Below, piece after piece: positions 8,375 through 16,737 of a stretch of DNA of 64,000 bases. This stretch comes from Erythrobacter rubeus (GTDB lineage Bacteria; Pseudomonadota; Alphaproteobacteria; Sphingomonadales; Sphingomonadaceae). The translations under genes were made by a program, and so were the position numbers. Within the stretch, counting starts at the first letter, position 1; every line of letters begins with the position of its first letter. The notes under the pieces are model-generated. The model saw only the letters and a program-made list of their open reading frames with translations, had not been told where the DNA came from and made no database searches. The DNA is taken from the NCBI RefSeq assembly GCF_014705715.1, contig NZ_JACXLC010000001.1, positions 2,603,860-2,667,859 on the forward strand, in the 5' to 3' direction.

Positions 8375-9378
8375 TGCGCACGGGCGCTCTGGCCTTCCTC
8401 GCAGTAGCGTTCGGCCTGATTGGTGCAGCTGCGCTCTCGGCGCAGGCGCCGGATAGTATCGAACTGGCGAAAGAGCGCGCCGCCATCGCGCAATTTCAGA
8501 GCCTCGATAAGCGATTGCAGGATATAGGCTGGCGCCTCGTCACCGCGAATGCGCCGTTTTGCGCAGACGCCATCCCTTCGATCGGCCTGCAATTGCATGA
8601 TGCAGCGGGTTACAGCTCTCCTGCGACCACACGAGCTGCGCTGGGGCTCAATGGCGAGTTCGCGGTGCAGACTGCAGCGCGCGGATCGCCCGCAGCAAAG
8701 ACCGGCGAGTTCGCGCGTAACCGGGAGATCACGCGCCTTGCGGGTAACCCGCTCAGCCGCTGGACTGCCGAGGCGCGTCTCGACTGGCGCCGCCTCGCTC
8801 GGGCACACAGCGTCATCGCCACACATTTACGGTATAATCAAAGCATAGCCTTCGAATTCGCCGATGGAGAGACGGTCGATGTCCGTCCCGTCATGGCCTG
8901 CCCCTCCAAATTCGAACTGACCGCCGATGGCGATCTCGCCCTCGCAGATGGCGAGCGGGTGGTCATCGGAGCCGGTTTCGGAGGCTTTGCCTATCCCGAC
9001 GATCAGCTTGCAGCGGCTGTCGCTCATGAATTGGCGCACAACCTTCTGGGTCACAGAGCATGGCTCGATCATAGCGGTCGCAGCCAGCGCAATGTGAGAA
9101 AGAGCGAGCGCGAGGCAGATCGGCTGATGCCGTGGCTTCTTGCCAATGCTGGGTACGATCCTGCCGCAGCCATTTTGTTTCTCGAGCGCTATCAGCCGCC
9201 GAGCGGCGCCCTGCTGTTTTTCGCTGGTTCGCACGAAAAATGGAGCAAGCGAGCTGAGCGTGTGGGGGCAGAACTGCCCAAGATCGAGGCTGTCAGGGAC
9301 TCGGGCGGTATGGCCGATTGGGCCGCGCATTTCGATCGTGAGACCCGCGCTGTAAACACCGTCAACAGCCCGGATTAA
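8374..9378 (+). CDS. M48-like exported metallopeptidase without TPR
   Basis: This 334-residue protein has a signal peptide (about 24 residues, ending SAQA) and a zincin motif HELAH at residues 218-222 in AAAVAHELAHNLLGH, followed by KSEREADRLMPWLLANAGYD, which supplies the third ligand Glu. This is the M48 arrangement, but there is no TPR domain. The long N-terminal region (25-200) contains a degraded PDZ-like or beta-rich part that I cannot assign. A TTG at 8371 is also in frame, but the ATG that overlaps the dsbA-like stop is the natural start. It is a second, unlike protease in the same operon. Confidence 0.8.
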   Translation: MRTGALAFLAVAFGLIGAAALSAQAPDSIELAKERAAIAQFQSLDKRLQDIGWRLVTANAPFCADAIPSIGLQLHDAAGYSSPATTRAALGLNGEFAVQTAARGSPAAKTGEFARNREITRLAGNPLSRWTAEARLDWRRLARAHSVIATHLRYNQSIAFEFADGETVDVRPVMACPSKFELTADGDLALADGERVVIGAGFGGFAYPDDQLAAAVAHELAHNLLGHRAWLDHSGRSQRNVRKSEREADRLMPWLLANAGYDPAAAILFLERYQPPSGALLFFAGSHEKWSKRAERVGAELPKIEAVRDSGGMADWAAHFDRETRAVNTVNSPD

Positions 9379-9470
9379 CCGCCCTCGTGCGCCCAGACGG
9401 TCCGCGCGCGCGCCGATAGAAGGCAAAATCCGCTGCGGCGTTCATAAAAATCGGCTACAGACCGTTTTGT

Positions 9471-10724
9471 ATGGCAGTGCTCCCAATTCAGCCTGTGCCG
9501 TTTTTCGCGAGCAAGAACCGCGCGTTCTGGAACCTCCAGCTCGCCGGTTGGGGAGGCGCGTTTCTGCTGCGCGCCGTTTCCGCGCTCGCGAATGGTCAGC
9601 CGCTCGACCTGCTTGCCCTCATCCTTGTAACGACCATCACCGGTTTCTCGCTGACGCTGGTGCTGTCGGTCATCTATCGCCAGTTGATCGACCGCAAACC
9701 GGTCGTTACGTGGGGCCTGAGCATGGTTGCGCTGGCCGGCGCTGTCGTCGTCTATGCGTCAGTCGATGCATGGGTGCAGGGCATTTATTATGGCGGAGCG
9801 CGCGAAACCAATTTCGCTCAGCTGTTCCTCGGCCTCTTGTTCATTCCGCTGACGCTGCTGGGCGGCTGGAGCGCGCTCTATTACGCCATCAACTTCTTCC
9901 TGACCGCCGAACAGCAGGCCGACCGGCTCGAGCGATTGGAAGCGCAGGCGACCGCGGCGCAGCTCGCCATGCTTCGTTACCAGCTCAACCCGCATTTCCT
10001 GTTCAACACGCTCAATTCTATCAGCACGCTGGTGCTGCTCAAACAGACCGAGCCGGCTAACGCGATGCTAACGCGGTTATCGGGCTTTCTGCGCCACACG
10101 CTGATCGCAGAACCGGGCGGCCAGGTGACGCTGGAGCAGGAGATTGAGACGCTCGGCCTCTATCTCGATATTGAACGGATGCGGTTTGAAGAGCGGCTGC
10201 GCACCCATTTCGAGATCGACGATGAGGCACGCACGGCCTGCCTTCCCTCAATGCTGCTCCAGCCGCTGGTTGAAAACGCGATCAAATACGCTGTCAGCCC
10301 GCAGGAAGAAGGCGCGCGCATCTCGGTCACCGCCCGCGTTGTCGGCGACCGGCTTCGTATGACAGTCGAAGACAGCGGACCAGGCCTCGAAGGGCCAATC
10401 CAGCAGGGTCTGGTTGAAAGCAGCGGGCAGCCGCGCGCTGGAGGACCGGTGTCTACCGGCGTCGGCCTGTCCAATATCCGCAATCGCCTGATGCAGGCTT
10501 ATGGCGATGCGCATCTTTTCGAAACGCGCTCCGAACCGGGCGGCGGCTTCACAGTGCTGATCGAAATCCCATATGAGCCTGCAACAGCTGCCGAGCCCGA
10601 GCTCGGCAGCAAATCGGAGCCGAAACCGGCTCCCACCACCGCGTCCGTCGGCACAGCCCCTGAACCTGTCGCCGATAATGTGATAAACTTGAACCCCCCA
10701 AGAGCCATTGGATCTTCCAAATGA
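9471..10724 (+). CDS. LytS-type sensor histidine kinase (His_kinase/HATPase)
   Basis: This 417-residue kinase has about four transmembrane segments within residues 20-145, a short coiled coil, and the His_kinase signature LRYQLNPHFLFNTLNSIS with the phospho-acceptor His at residue 175. The HATPase part follows: the N-box LQPLVENAIKYAV, a G-box VEDSGPGLEG and GVGLSNIRNRL. No extracytoplasmic sensor domain is evident, so the signal may be sensed in the membrane. The C-terminus (365-417) is a Pro/Glu-rich tail. The stop overlaps the start of the LytTR regulator, its obvious partner. No clear ribosome binding site precedes the ATG. Confidence 0.92.
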   Translation: MAVLPIQPVPFFASKNRAFWNLQLAGWGGAFLLRAVSALANGQPLDLLALILVTTITGFSLTLVLSVIYRQLIDRKPVVTWGLSMVALAGAVVVYASVDAWVQGIYYGGARETNFAQLFLGLLFIPLTLLGGWSALYYAINFFLTAEQQADRLERLEAQATAAQLAMLRYQLNPHFLFNTLNSISTLVLLKQTEPANAMLTRLSGFLRHTLIAEPGGQVTLEQEIETLGLYLDIERMRFEERLRTHFEIDDEARTACLPSMLLQPLVENAIKYAVSPQEEGARISVTARVVGDRLRMTVEDSGPGLEGPIQQGLVESSGQPRAGGPVSTGVGLSNIRNRLMQAYGDAHLFETRSEPGGGFTVLIEIPYEPATAAEPELGSKSEPKPAPTTASVGTAPEPVADNVINLNPPRAIGSSK

Positions 10725-11518
10725 CTATTCGCACAATCCTCGTCGATGACGAAAAACTCGCAATCCAGGGCCTCCAGCTGAGGCTCGAACAATTCGAAGA
10801 TGTCGAGGTGATCGACACCTGCTCGAACGGACGCGAGGCTATCCGCAAGATCAAGACGGAGAAACCCGATCTTGTCTTCCTCGACATCCAGATGCCTGGT
10901 TTCGACGGCTTTTCAGTCGTCAAGGGCGTGATGGAAATCGAGCCGCCGCTGTTCGTGTTCGTCACCGCGTTCGAAGAACACGCCATCCGCGCCTTCGAAG
11001 CCAATGCGGTCAACTACCTGATGAAGCCGGTCGATGAAGACAAGCTTGCAGACACGGTAGAACGCGTGCGCCAGCGCATCGCCGAGAAGAAATCGGCCGA
11101 GGACGCAGAGCAATTGCTTGATGTGCTCGCCGAGGTAGCGCCCGATCGCGCTGCCAATTTCAACGAAGGCGAAGATGCTGGCGGCGATCGCTTCGAAAAG
11201 CTCATCAATGTGAAGGATCGCGGGCAGATCTTCCGTGTCGAGGTCGAATCTATCGAGCATATCGAGGCGGCTGGCGATTACATGTGCATCTATACCGGCG
11301 ATAACTCGCTGATCCTGCGCGAAACGATGAAAGATCTGGAACGGCGGCTCGACCCGCGCAGGTTCCAGCGCGTCCACCGCTCGACCATCGTCAATCTCGA
11401 CCAGGTTCGTCAGGTAAAGCCGCACACCAATGGCGAGTGCTTCCTGGTGCTGGACAGCGGCGCAGAGGTGAAGGTTTCGCGCAGCTACCGAGATGTGGTC
11501 GCGCGCTTCGTGCATTGA
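10721..11518 (+). CDS. LytTR family response regulator
   Basis: This 265-residue regulator has an N-terminal receiver (residues 3-120, acidic pocket DDE near 9-11, phospho-acceptor Asp55 in VFLDIQMPG, conserved Lys in LMKPVDEDK), an acidic linker, and a LytTR DNA-binding domain (about 165-262, with FRVEVESIEHIEAAGDY and FQRVHRSTIVNLDQV). It acts as a transcription factor phosphorylated by the upstream LytS-type kinase, with which it overlaps by four bases. A related pair is encoded at 55034-57044. Targets are unknown. Confidence 0.93.
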   Translation: MTIRTILVDDEKLAIQGLQLRLEQFEDVEVIDTCSNGREAIRKIKTEKPDLVFLDIQMPGFDGFSVVKGVMEIEPPLFVFVTAFEEHAIRAFEANAVNYLMKPVDEDKLADTVERVRQRIAEKKSAEDAEQLLDVLAEVAPDRAANFNEGEDAGGDRFEKLINVKDRGQIFRVEVESIEHIEAAGDYMCIYTGDNSLILRETMKDLERRLDPRRFQRVHRSTIVNLDQVRQVKPHTNGECFLVLDSGAEVKVSRSYRDVVARFVH

Positions 11519-11533
11519 TTTGATTTTGGGTTC

Positions 11534-11557
11534 CGCACCCCATCCGGGGTGCGATTT
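11534..11557 (+). terminator. Terminator-like hairpin after the LytS/LytTR operon
   Basis: CGCACCCC, a four-base loop, and GGGGTGCG make a perfect 8-bp stem 16 bases after the stop, followed by ATTT only. The stem is strong but the T-tract is weak. Confidence 0.55.
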
Positions 11558-11572
11558 CCTCGCTCACGCGAC

Positions 11573-11627
11573 CTGACGGCCGCTTCGCTGCGGGTGGGCG
11601 GTCGCCCTTGCGGACCCTGCGGGTCAG
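11573..11627. repeat. Cluster of three nested short hairpins
   Basis: Three perfect inverted repeats follow one another in non-coding DNA: CCGC/GCGG at 11580-11593, GGGCG/CGCCC at 11596-11607, and GACCC/GGGTC at 11613-11625. They are enclosed by CTGAC at 11573 and GTCAG at 11623. Together with the terminator hairpin upstream this makes four hairpins in less than 100 bases. It resembles a dispersed palindromic intergenic element, but no second copy was noticed in this window. Confidence 0.45.
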
Positions 11628-11779
11628 TTTCTCGCGCTTTCGGTTATGGCTTGGGCGAATCTCGGCGCCGAAGGTGACGATAGCGCGCGACCGCGCGTCG
11701 CCCGGTAGGGCGGAAGCCAAGTGAGCGGATGCGAACGCCGGCGCTTGAGGCGAAACAAAAAAACGGCCAAACAGCGCCG

Positions 11780-12667
11780 ATGTTGCAATTCACCCTCACT
11801 GGCTTCGACCTCGATAAGTTCATCCGCGAAACGCTGGACGAGGATCTTGGCGTCGGGCTCGAAGGGGGCGGGAAGGACGTCACTTCGGAAAGCGTCATTC
11901 CGGCGGACGCGCGCTTTTCAGGTGTCATGGACAGCCGCGACGCCGTGGTCATCGCAGGCCTGCCGCTCGCAGAGGCCTTCTTTCGGCGCCTTGACCCTGA
12001 TGTCGAGATCGAAAGTCTGGTGTACGATGGCGACCAGGTGGCCGCGGGGGCCGACCTCATGCGCCTGGAGGGTAATGCCCGCGCGCTGCTGACCGCCGAG
12101 CGGAGCGCGCTCAACATCGTCCAGCATCTGTCCGGCATAGCCACCATGGCGCACGAATACGTGACCGCGATGCGGGGGTACGGCGCACATGGCGGCGGCA
12201 ATCCTTCCTGCACTCTGCTCGATACCCGCAAGACGCTCCCCGGCCTGCGCGTGCTGGAAAAGTACGCTACCCGGATGGGCGGCGCGCAGAACCACCGTAT
12301 GGGACTGTGGGATGCCGCGATGATCAAGGACAACCATGTCGCGGTCGCCGGCAGCGTCGGCGAAGCGGTGCGCCGCGCGCGAGAGGCTGGCGTCAAACCA
12401 ATCATTTGTGAAGTCGATCGTCTCGACCAGATCGAGCCCGCGCTCGAAGCAGGCGCGCACCATCTGCTGCTCGACAACATGTCGCCCGAAACCCTCGCAA
12501 AGGCAGTCGAAATTGTCGCGGGCCGCGTCCCGACTGAGGCCAGCGGCGGGATCGATCTGGATACGATTGCGGCGAAGGCAGCGAGCGGGGTCGACTATTG
12601 CTCGGTCGGGCGGCTGACACAGAGCGCACCGGCAGCCGACATTGGGCTGGATTTCAAGCCGGTATGA
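11780..12667 (+). CDS. nadC: Nicotinate-nucleotide diphosphorylase (carboxylating)
   Basis: This 295-residue quinolinate phosphoribosyltransferase makes nicotinate mononucleotide from quinolinate and PRPP in de novo NAD synthesis. Family motifs are clear: ERSALNIVQHLSGIATM, LLDTRKTLPGLRVLEKYA, NHRMGLWDAAMIKDNHV, ICEVDRLDQIEPALEAGA, LLLDNMSP and ASGGIDLDTI. The length is normal. An upstream in-frame ATG at 11729 would add 17 residues with no family similarity, so the ATG at 11780 is preferred. nadA and nadB are not in this window. The stop overlaps the next gene's start (ATGA). Confidence 0.95.
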   Translation: MLQFTLTGFDLDKFIRETLDEDLGVGLEGGGKDVTSESVIPADARFSGVMDSRDAVVIAGLPLAEAFFRRLDPDVEIESLVYDGDQVAAGADLMRLEGNARALLTAERSALNIVQHLSGIATMAHEYVTAMRGYGAHGGGNPSCTLLDTRKTLPGLRVLEKYATRMGGAQNHRMGLWDAAMIKDNHVAVAGSVGEAVRRAREAGVKPIICEVDRLDQIEPALEAGAHHLLLDNMSPETLAKAVEIVAGRVPTEASGGIDLDTIAAKAASGVDYCSVGRLTQSAPAADIGLDFKPV

Positions 12668-13095
12668 AGCTCGCGCAGGGGCCGAGGCCGCTTTCGATCA
12701 ACGCCTTCGCGGTGATCCTTCTCGTGATCGCGGCCGCCAATCTGATTGCGGCGCTGCTCGATGTGCCTGCACAGGAAGACAATCTGCGCTCGCTGGAGCT
12801 CGGTTTTGATTGGAACCGCGACTGGACCATTGTGGCCAGTTCCGCATGGTTCACCATCGAACTCATCCCGATTGCGCTCGTCTGGCTTGCGGCCAGCCGC
12901 TTCGCGCGGATTTTCATTACCTGTATGGCAGCGGTGAAAGCGGCACTTTTGGCCGCGAACTTTCGGGCACTGCTCGAATCCCCCACGATCCTTGCGGCTG
13001 AGTGCATTGCTCTTGCTGCGGTCATGCTGCTCTACACCCGAGCTGCGAGCCGATGGTTCACGGCCAGTAAGGCAAGCCATGCAGCGCCTGCTTAG
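12664..13095 (+). CDS. Small integral membrane protein, unknown function
   Basis: This 143-residue protein has about four hydrophobic helices (residues 10-32, 52-78, 82-100 and 108-125) and few polar motifs. I recognise no family. The ATG overlaps the nadC stop (ATGA), and its own 3' end overlaps the start of the RNase T2 gene by 17 bases, so all three genes probably share one transcript. Upstream in-frame starts lie inside nadC and are less likely. Confidence 0.7.
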   Translation: MKLAQGPRPLSINAFAVILLVIAAANLIAALLDVPAQEDNLRSLELGFDWNRDWTIVASSAWFTIELIPIALVWLAASRFARIFITCMAAVKAALLAANFRALLESPTILAAECIALAAVMLLYTRAASRWFTASKASHAAPA

Positions 13096-13786
13096 CTGGC
13101 TAGCCGCAATACTCGCGATCACTGTCCCGGCGGCGGCGAGCGCGCAGGCCTATCAATGCCGCGCTCCGCAAGTCCGCAGTGTGCCGCAGGTTTCGCCGGA
13201 TAGCGCCCGGCGCGAATTGCCGGTGACGGGCTATACCATGGCGCTCAGCTGGTCGCCGGAGTTCTGCAAACCGCGCGCGGACAGCCGCGCGCACAGGGTT
13301 CAATGCTCGGGAGACAATGGGCGCTTCGGCCTGGTGGTCCACGGTCTTTGGCCCGAAAGCGGAGGATCGTGGCCGCAATGGTGCTCTACCCGCGGGGTGC
13401 TGACTCCAGCAGAGCTCCGCGCCAATATGTGCATGATGCCGTCCGCGCGGCTGATAGCACGGCAATGGGCGAAGCACGGAAGCTGCATGACCCGGCGCCC
13501 CGCGACCTATTTCAAGGTGACGCGCATACTCTGGCAATCTCTGCGGATTCCGGATTACGACCGTATCAGCCGCGAGGACGAATTGACCGCTGGTCGCATC
13601 CGTCAGGCCTTTGCCGATGCCAATCCGGGCTGGAGCCCGTCGCAGGTCGGCGTCAAGCTGAATGCGCGCGGATGGCTGCAGGAAATCCGCCTTTGCTACG
13701 GAGCGCGTTTCCGCCCGGCCCGCTGCGATAGGGCGCGCTATGGAGCGGGAGATGAGGCGAAAGCGAAGATCTGGCGGGGGCTGTGA
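13079..13786 (+). CDS. Ribonuclease T2 family protein (secreted)
   Basis: This 235-residue exported RNase has a signal peptide ending around AAASAQA. Both conserved active-site segments of the T2 family are present: CAS I as VVHGLWPESGG and CAS II as QWAKHGSCMTR, with the catalytic His in each. Cysteines at YQC, EFCK, QCSG, QWCS, NMCM, GSCM, LCYG and RCD suggest four disulfides. T2 enzymes cleave RNA through 2',3'-cyclic phosphates and act in the periplasm or outside the cell, often for nutrient scavenging. It starts inside the end of the preceding membrane-protein gene. Confidence 0.92.
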   Translation: MQRLLSWLAAILAITVPAAASAQAYQCRAPQVRSVPQVSPDSARRELPVTGYTMALSWSPEFCKPRADSRAHRVQCSGDNGRFGLVVHGLWPESGGSWPQWCSTRGVLTPAELRANMCMMPSARLIARQWAKHGSCMTRRPATYFKVTRILWQSLRIPDYDRISREDELTAGRIRQAFADANPGWSPSQVGVKLNARGWLQEIRLCYGARFRPARCDRARYGAGDEAKAKIWRGL

Positions 13787-13796
13787 AAGTCCTTTG

Positions 13797-14294
13797 TCAG
13801 ATTGTTCTGCTTAGATGCACCGAAGGAACCGCAGCTAGAAAGCCTGCCTTTTCGTAAGCGCGGCGAGCAGCCGCGTGACTGGCATCGCTGCCGGTCCCTA
13901 CTATTGCAGCCTTGGCACCATCGGCGCGCATCATATCGATCGCATATTCGTAGATTGCGCTACCTATGCCCTGACCCGAGAACTCCGGAAGAACGGCGTT
14001 CAAGCCAAGCTCTCCAAGCGCGATACGCGTGTCGATCGAATAGCCACAAAACCCTACTACGTGATCGCTTGTCGTAGCCACCAAGACACGATGATGCGAC
14101 TTTGCGTCGCACATCATGTCCAGCCACTCGCCTTGGTCCTCTTCGGCAGTTGCATAAACGATCTTGGCCAAATTCGCCCCTACTAGAGCGCGGAAAGATC
14201 GGAATACCGGTGCGAATGCTGCCTCGCGAATGAAGTGAAGGCTTGCCAAATCAGACTCGGCAAAGGGACGAATATCGAAGTGCAGTTTGCTCAT
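13797..14294 (-). CDS. GNAT family N-acetyltransferase
   Basis: This 165-residue acetyltransferase covers the whole GNAT fold: a substrate-binding N-terminus (DIRPFAESDLASLHFI), the acetyl-CoA loop LPEFSGQGIGSAIYEYA as motif A, and AARRAYEKAGF as motif B. The substrate is unknown. I chose the ATG at 14294 because AGAGAGG lies five bases upstream. A longer start at 14327 would fall inside the 9-bp inverted repeat just upstream, which is more likely a regulatory site. The gene converges on the RNase T2 gene with only ten bases between stops. Confidence 0.87.
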   Translation of the reverse strand: MSKLHFDIRPFAESDLASLHFIREAAFAPVFRSFRALVGANLAKIVYATAEEDQGEWLDMMCDAKSHHRVLVATTSDHVVGFCGYSIDTRIALGELGLNAVLPEFSGQGIGSAIYEYAIDMMRADGAKAAIVGTGSDASHAAARRAYEKAGFLAAVPSVHLSRTI

Positions 14295-14314
14295 AGATGC
14301 CTCTCTATCGGAGG

Positions 14315-14338
14315 CGATCAGACACATGCGTCTGATCG
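14315..14338. promoter_or_regulatory. Perfect inverted repeat upstream of the GNAT gene
   Basis: CGATCAGAC, six bases, then GTCTGATCG is a perfect 9-bp inverted repeat 20 bases before the GNAT start codon. Its position fits a repressor operator or a 5' leader hairpin. No regulator gene is adjacent, so the binding protein is unknown. Confidence 0.55.
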
Positions 14339-14449
14339 ACAGTTAAAGACTGTGCCGAATTCTATGAGCGCTTAAACCAACACATTTTTCTCCTGCATGT
14401 CGGATCCGAAGCATAGCCGCCCAGAGCAATGAGGCAAGACCCGCTTCAC

Positions 14450-14920
14450 TCACCGCCGCTCCCTAAAGAACCCACGTAACAGCTCAGCTGCCTCGGCCTC
14501 GCCCATGCCTGAATAGACCTCGGGCCGGTGCAGGCACTGCGCCTGCTCGAACACGCGCGCGCCGTGCTCTACCGCGCCGCCCTTGGGGTCGCTGGCGGCG
14601 TAATAAAGGCGCGCAATCCGGGCGTGGCTGATGGCGCCCGCACACATCGCGCAAGGCTCCAGCGTGACGTACAGATCGCATCCATTCAGACGGCCTTTGC
14701 CAAGCGCCTCGGCAGCCATGCGCAGTGCACGGATTTCAGCATGGCCGGTCGGATCGGGCGGCGATCGAGTGGCGTTCGCGGCGGAGGCAATCACCTCACC
14801 GTCAGAAACAACAACGGCGCCAACAGGCACTTCGCCCATCGCCGCCGCTTCGCGCGCCGCATCGAGGGCGCGCATCATGGCTGGTGGGACCGGCCAGCGA
14901 GTGCCCGGCCCCGTCACCAA
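14450..14920 (-). CDS. tadA: tRNA-specific adenosine deaminase
   Basis: This 156-residue enzyme converts adenosine 34 of tRNA-Arg(ACG) to inosine. The zinc deaminase motifs are intact: TGHAEIRAL supplies the His ligand and catalytic Glu, and LEPCAMCAGAI supplies the two Cys ligands. VPVGAVVV and ARIARLYYAASDPKGGA are typical of TadA. The length is as expected. The small lipoprotein gene that precedes it on the same strand is separated by only nine bases, so they may be co-transcribed. Confidence 0.95.
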   Translation of the reverse strand: MVTGPGTRWPVPPAMMRALDAAREAAAMGEVPVGAVVVSDGEVIASAANATRSPPDPTGHAEIRALRMAAEALGKGRLNGCDLYVTLEPCAMCAGAISHARIARLYYAASDPKGGAVEHGARVFEQAQCLHRPEVYSGMGEAEAAELLRGFFRERR

Positions 14921-14929
14921 TGTGTTTTC

Positions 14930-15175
14930 TTACTCGTCGTTGCCGGTGACCGGCTCACCTTCGGCATCAGGCTGATCGACGTCCACATCCACAGTTGGCA
15001 CTTCAACTTCGGTCGTGCCGGTATCGACATCCACATCGGCTGGCTCCACGTCATATTCGGGCAGGTTACCGCCCTCGACTTCAGGAAGCGAGCCTTCTTC
15101 TGTCTGGTCGACGTCGCAGGCCGAAAGGCCAAGCGAGGCGGTGCCAAGGAGCGCTGCAGTGATGAACTTTTTCAT
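14930..15175 (-). CDS. Small acidic lipoprotein, unknown function
   Basis: This 81-residue protein has a lipoprotein signal (MKKFITAALL, then LSAC with the lipidated Cys at residue 20). The mature part is almost entirely Asp, Glu, Val, Pro and Thr, with repeated VDVD/VEV units between residues 44 and 70, and is presumably unstructured or metal-binding. A good ribosome binding site (GGAGG) lies just before the ATG. No family is recognised. The composition suggests a divalent-cation buffer at the envelope, which is speculation. Confidence 0.7.
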   Translation of the reverse strand: MKKFITAALLGTASLGLSACDVDQTEEGSLPEVEGGNLPEYDVEPADVDVDTGTTEVEVPTVDVDVDQPDAEGEPVTGNDE

Positions 15176-15296
15176 GATTTTCCTCCAGGATAGCTATCGA
15201 TACATCTGTTGCATCGAATACATGCGCTCATCCAATGGCTAGGCGCGGCAGATGGTTCCAAGATTTTGTCGAATTGCCGCATCGGGGCGAGTTTGC

Positions 15297-15325
15297 TTGA
15301 CGCGAAACCCGCCCCCGGCTATGCG
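15297..15325 (+). promoter_or_regulatory. Probable sigma-70 promoter of rpmB
   Basis: TTGACG at 15297-15302 and TATGCG at 15320-15325 are separated by exactly 17 bases, about 80 bases before the rpmB start. The -35 box is nearly consensus and the -10 box is acceptable for a high-GC alphaproteobacterium. Confidence 0.6.
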
Positions 15326-15404
15326 CGCCGCTTTCCGGGATAACCCGAAGTTATGGGCCGCCGAATCGCTGGCAGCCCCCAATTGTGAACAGACGAGAGA
15401 TATC

Positions 15405-15695
15405 ATGTCGCGTATTTGCGAACTGACCGGCAAGGGTCGCCAGGTGGGCAACAATGTGAGCCACGCCAACAACAAGACGAAGCGCGTCTTTCTGCCGAAC
15501 CTGCAGAACGTCACTCTGCTGAGCGAAAAGCTTGAGCGTGGGTTCAAGTTTCGTGTTTCGACCCATGGCCTGCGCTCGGTCGAGCACAATGGTGGTCTCG
15601 ATAATTGGCTGCTCAAAACCAAGGACGAGAAGCTTTCGTCCCGCGCGCTCAAAGTAAAGCGCGAGCTGAAGAAAGCCGTCGCCGACGCCGCATAA
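15405..15695 (+). CDS. rpmB: 50S ribosomal protein L28
   Basis: This 96-residue ribosomal protein begins [20 protein letters not shown], the hallmark of alphaproteobacterial L28, and continues with [19 protein letters not shown] and [13 protein letters not shown]. It is a component of the large subunit. The ATG at 15405 is certain from the family N-terminus; earlier in-frame starts are not used. It is a single-gene unit with its own promoter and terminator. Confidence 0.98.
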   Translation: MSRICELTGKGRQVGNNVSHANNKTKRVFLPNLQNVTLLSEKLERGFKFRVSTHGLRSVEHNGGLDNWLLKTKDEKLSSRALKVKRELKKAVADAA

Positions 15696-15723
15696 GGCGT
15701 TCGGACATTCAAGGTTAACTTGG

Positions 15724-15758
15724 AGGCGTGCGGAGCACTCGCTCTTGCGCGCCTTTTT
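15724..15758 (+). terminator. Rho-independent terminator of rpmB
   Basis: AGGCGTG pairs with CGCGCCT (one G-T pair) across a 17-base loop, and the stem runs directly into TTTT. It lies about 30 bases after the rpmB stop. Confidence 0.7.
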
Positions 15759-15770
15759 GCGTGCGCGACC

Positions 15771-16736
15771 TTATTTGGCTGACGGATCGAAGACCATCTT
15801 CGCCAGCAAGGTGCGCTGGAGCACCGAGAAATTGTCGTCCGAAATGAGCCACACTGCGAGTGTGCCATCGGCTCTTGGACGCACGGCGAGCCCTTCGTAG
15901 TTTTCGCGCGGGATCAACTCGGCGAAGTCCATGATAATCCGGGGCGACCAAACCTCTCCGGTCGATAGATCCGGCACATCTGCAATTGCGATTTTGCCAT
16001 TGAAACTCGGCAATCCGCGCGAGAAGCTCACGCTCCTGAGCAGCAGCAAAATGCGTCCGTCCGGCATTTGCGCCATGTCGGTTGCAGCATAGCTACGTAC
16101 AGGGAGGCGGTAGGGAATGGTCTCAAATTCGGCGCCCGCGACCGGATCGCCTGAAAACAGCAATCCGGCCTGTCCGCCCTCAGGCAGCAGGATGAATCGC
16201 CCGTCGCTTAGCCGAGTCATCGCCTCCGCGCCGCCATTGTTCGACCAACCGAGCAATCGATTGTCGAGAACGCGGACGCCTTTCGGCTCGTCCATGCTAT
16301 CGAAGCGGTGCACTGAATGCTTCTGCTCCATTGCCAGCCAATAATCGCCCGTTTCCGGATCGATCGCCGCGGCTTCGATATCGCGGCGATCGTTCACGCG
16401 TGCGGAGGCAATAGGCTGATCCTTTACAGCAAAGCGCGCTGAGGGCTGGTCCGGCTCTGCGAAAGAGAATTGCCCGCCGCGGTCCGAAAAGGCCTGCAGC
16501 CGTCCGCTGTCCGCCGCGATCAATGCCGAAAACCCGCCGAAGAGCACACTATCCGCTGCATAGTGCCAGACACCGGCAACGCGCCATGCAGACCCGCCCA
16601 AGCGGCTGTCACCCTGAATACGACTCAGTTCGATAGTCTGCGGAGGAAGTGCGACGCCCGGCGTGCGCAGCCATGTTCCGGGTGCGCACAGAATTGCGAG
16701 GATAATCGCCGCCAGGGCGCGGCGAGCGCTCCGCAT
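15771..16736 (-). CDS. Esterase-like activity of phytase family protein
   Basis: This 321-residue exported protein belongs to the beta-propeller 'esterase-like activity of phytase' family common in alphaproteobacteria. A short hydrophobic signal (ALAAIILAILCAPG) precedes repeated propeller strands with family stretches such as DRRDIEAAAIDPETGDYWLA, SNNGGAEAMTRLSDGRFILL, ATDMAQMPDGRILLLLRSVS and IPRENYEGLAVRPRADG. The natural substrate is unknown. It sits one base after the M23 peptidase gene on the same strand, as part of an envelope-related transcript that starts at the DUF2093 gene. Confidence 0.82.
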   Translation of the reverse strand: MRSARRALAAIILAILCAPGTWLRTPGVALPPQTIELSRIQGDSRLGGSAWRVAGVWHYAADSVLFGGFSALIAADSGRLQAFSDRGGQFSFAEPDQPSARFAVKDQPIASARVNDRRDIEAAAIDPETGDYWLAMEQKHSVHRFDSMDEPKGVRVLDNRLLGWSNNGGAEAMTRLSDGRFILLPEGGQAGLLFSGDPVAGAEFETIPYRLPVRSYAATDMAQMPDGRILLLLRSVSFSRGLPSFNGKIAIADVPDLSTGEVWSPRIIMDFAELIPRENYEGLAVRPRADGTLAVWLISDDNFSVLQRTLLAKMVFDPSAK

Positions 16737-16737
16737 T

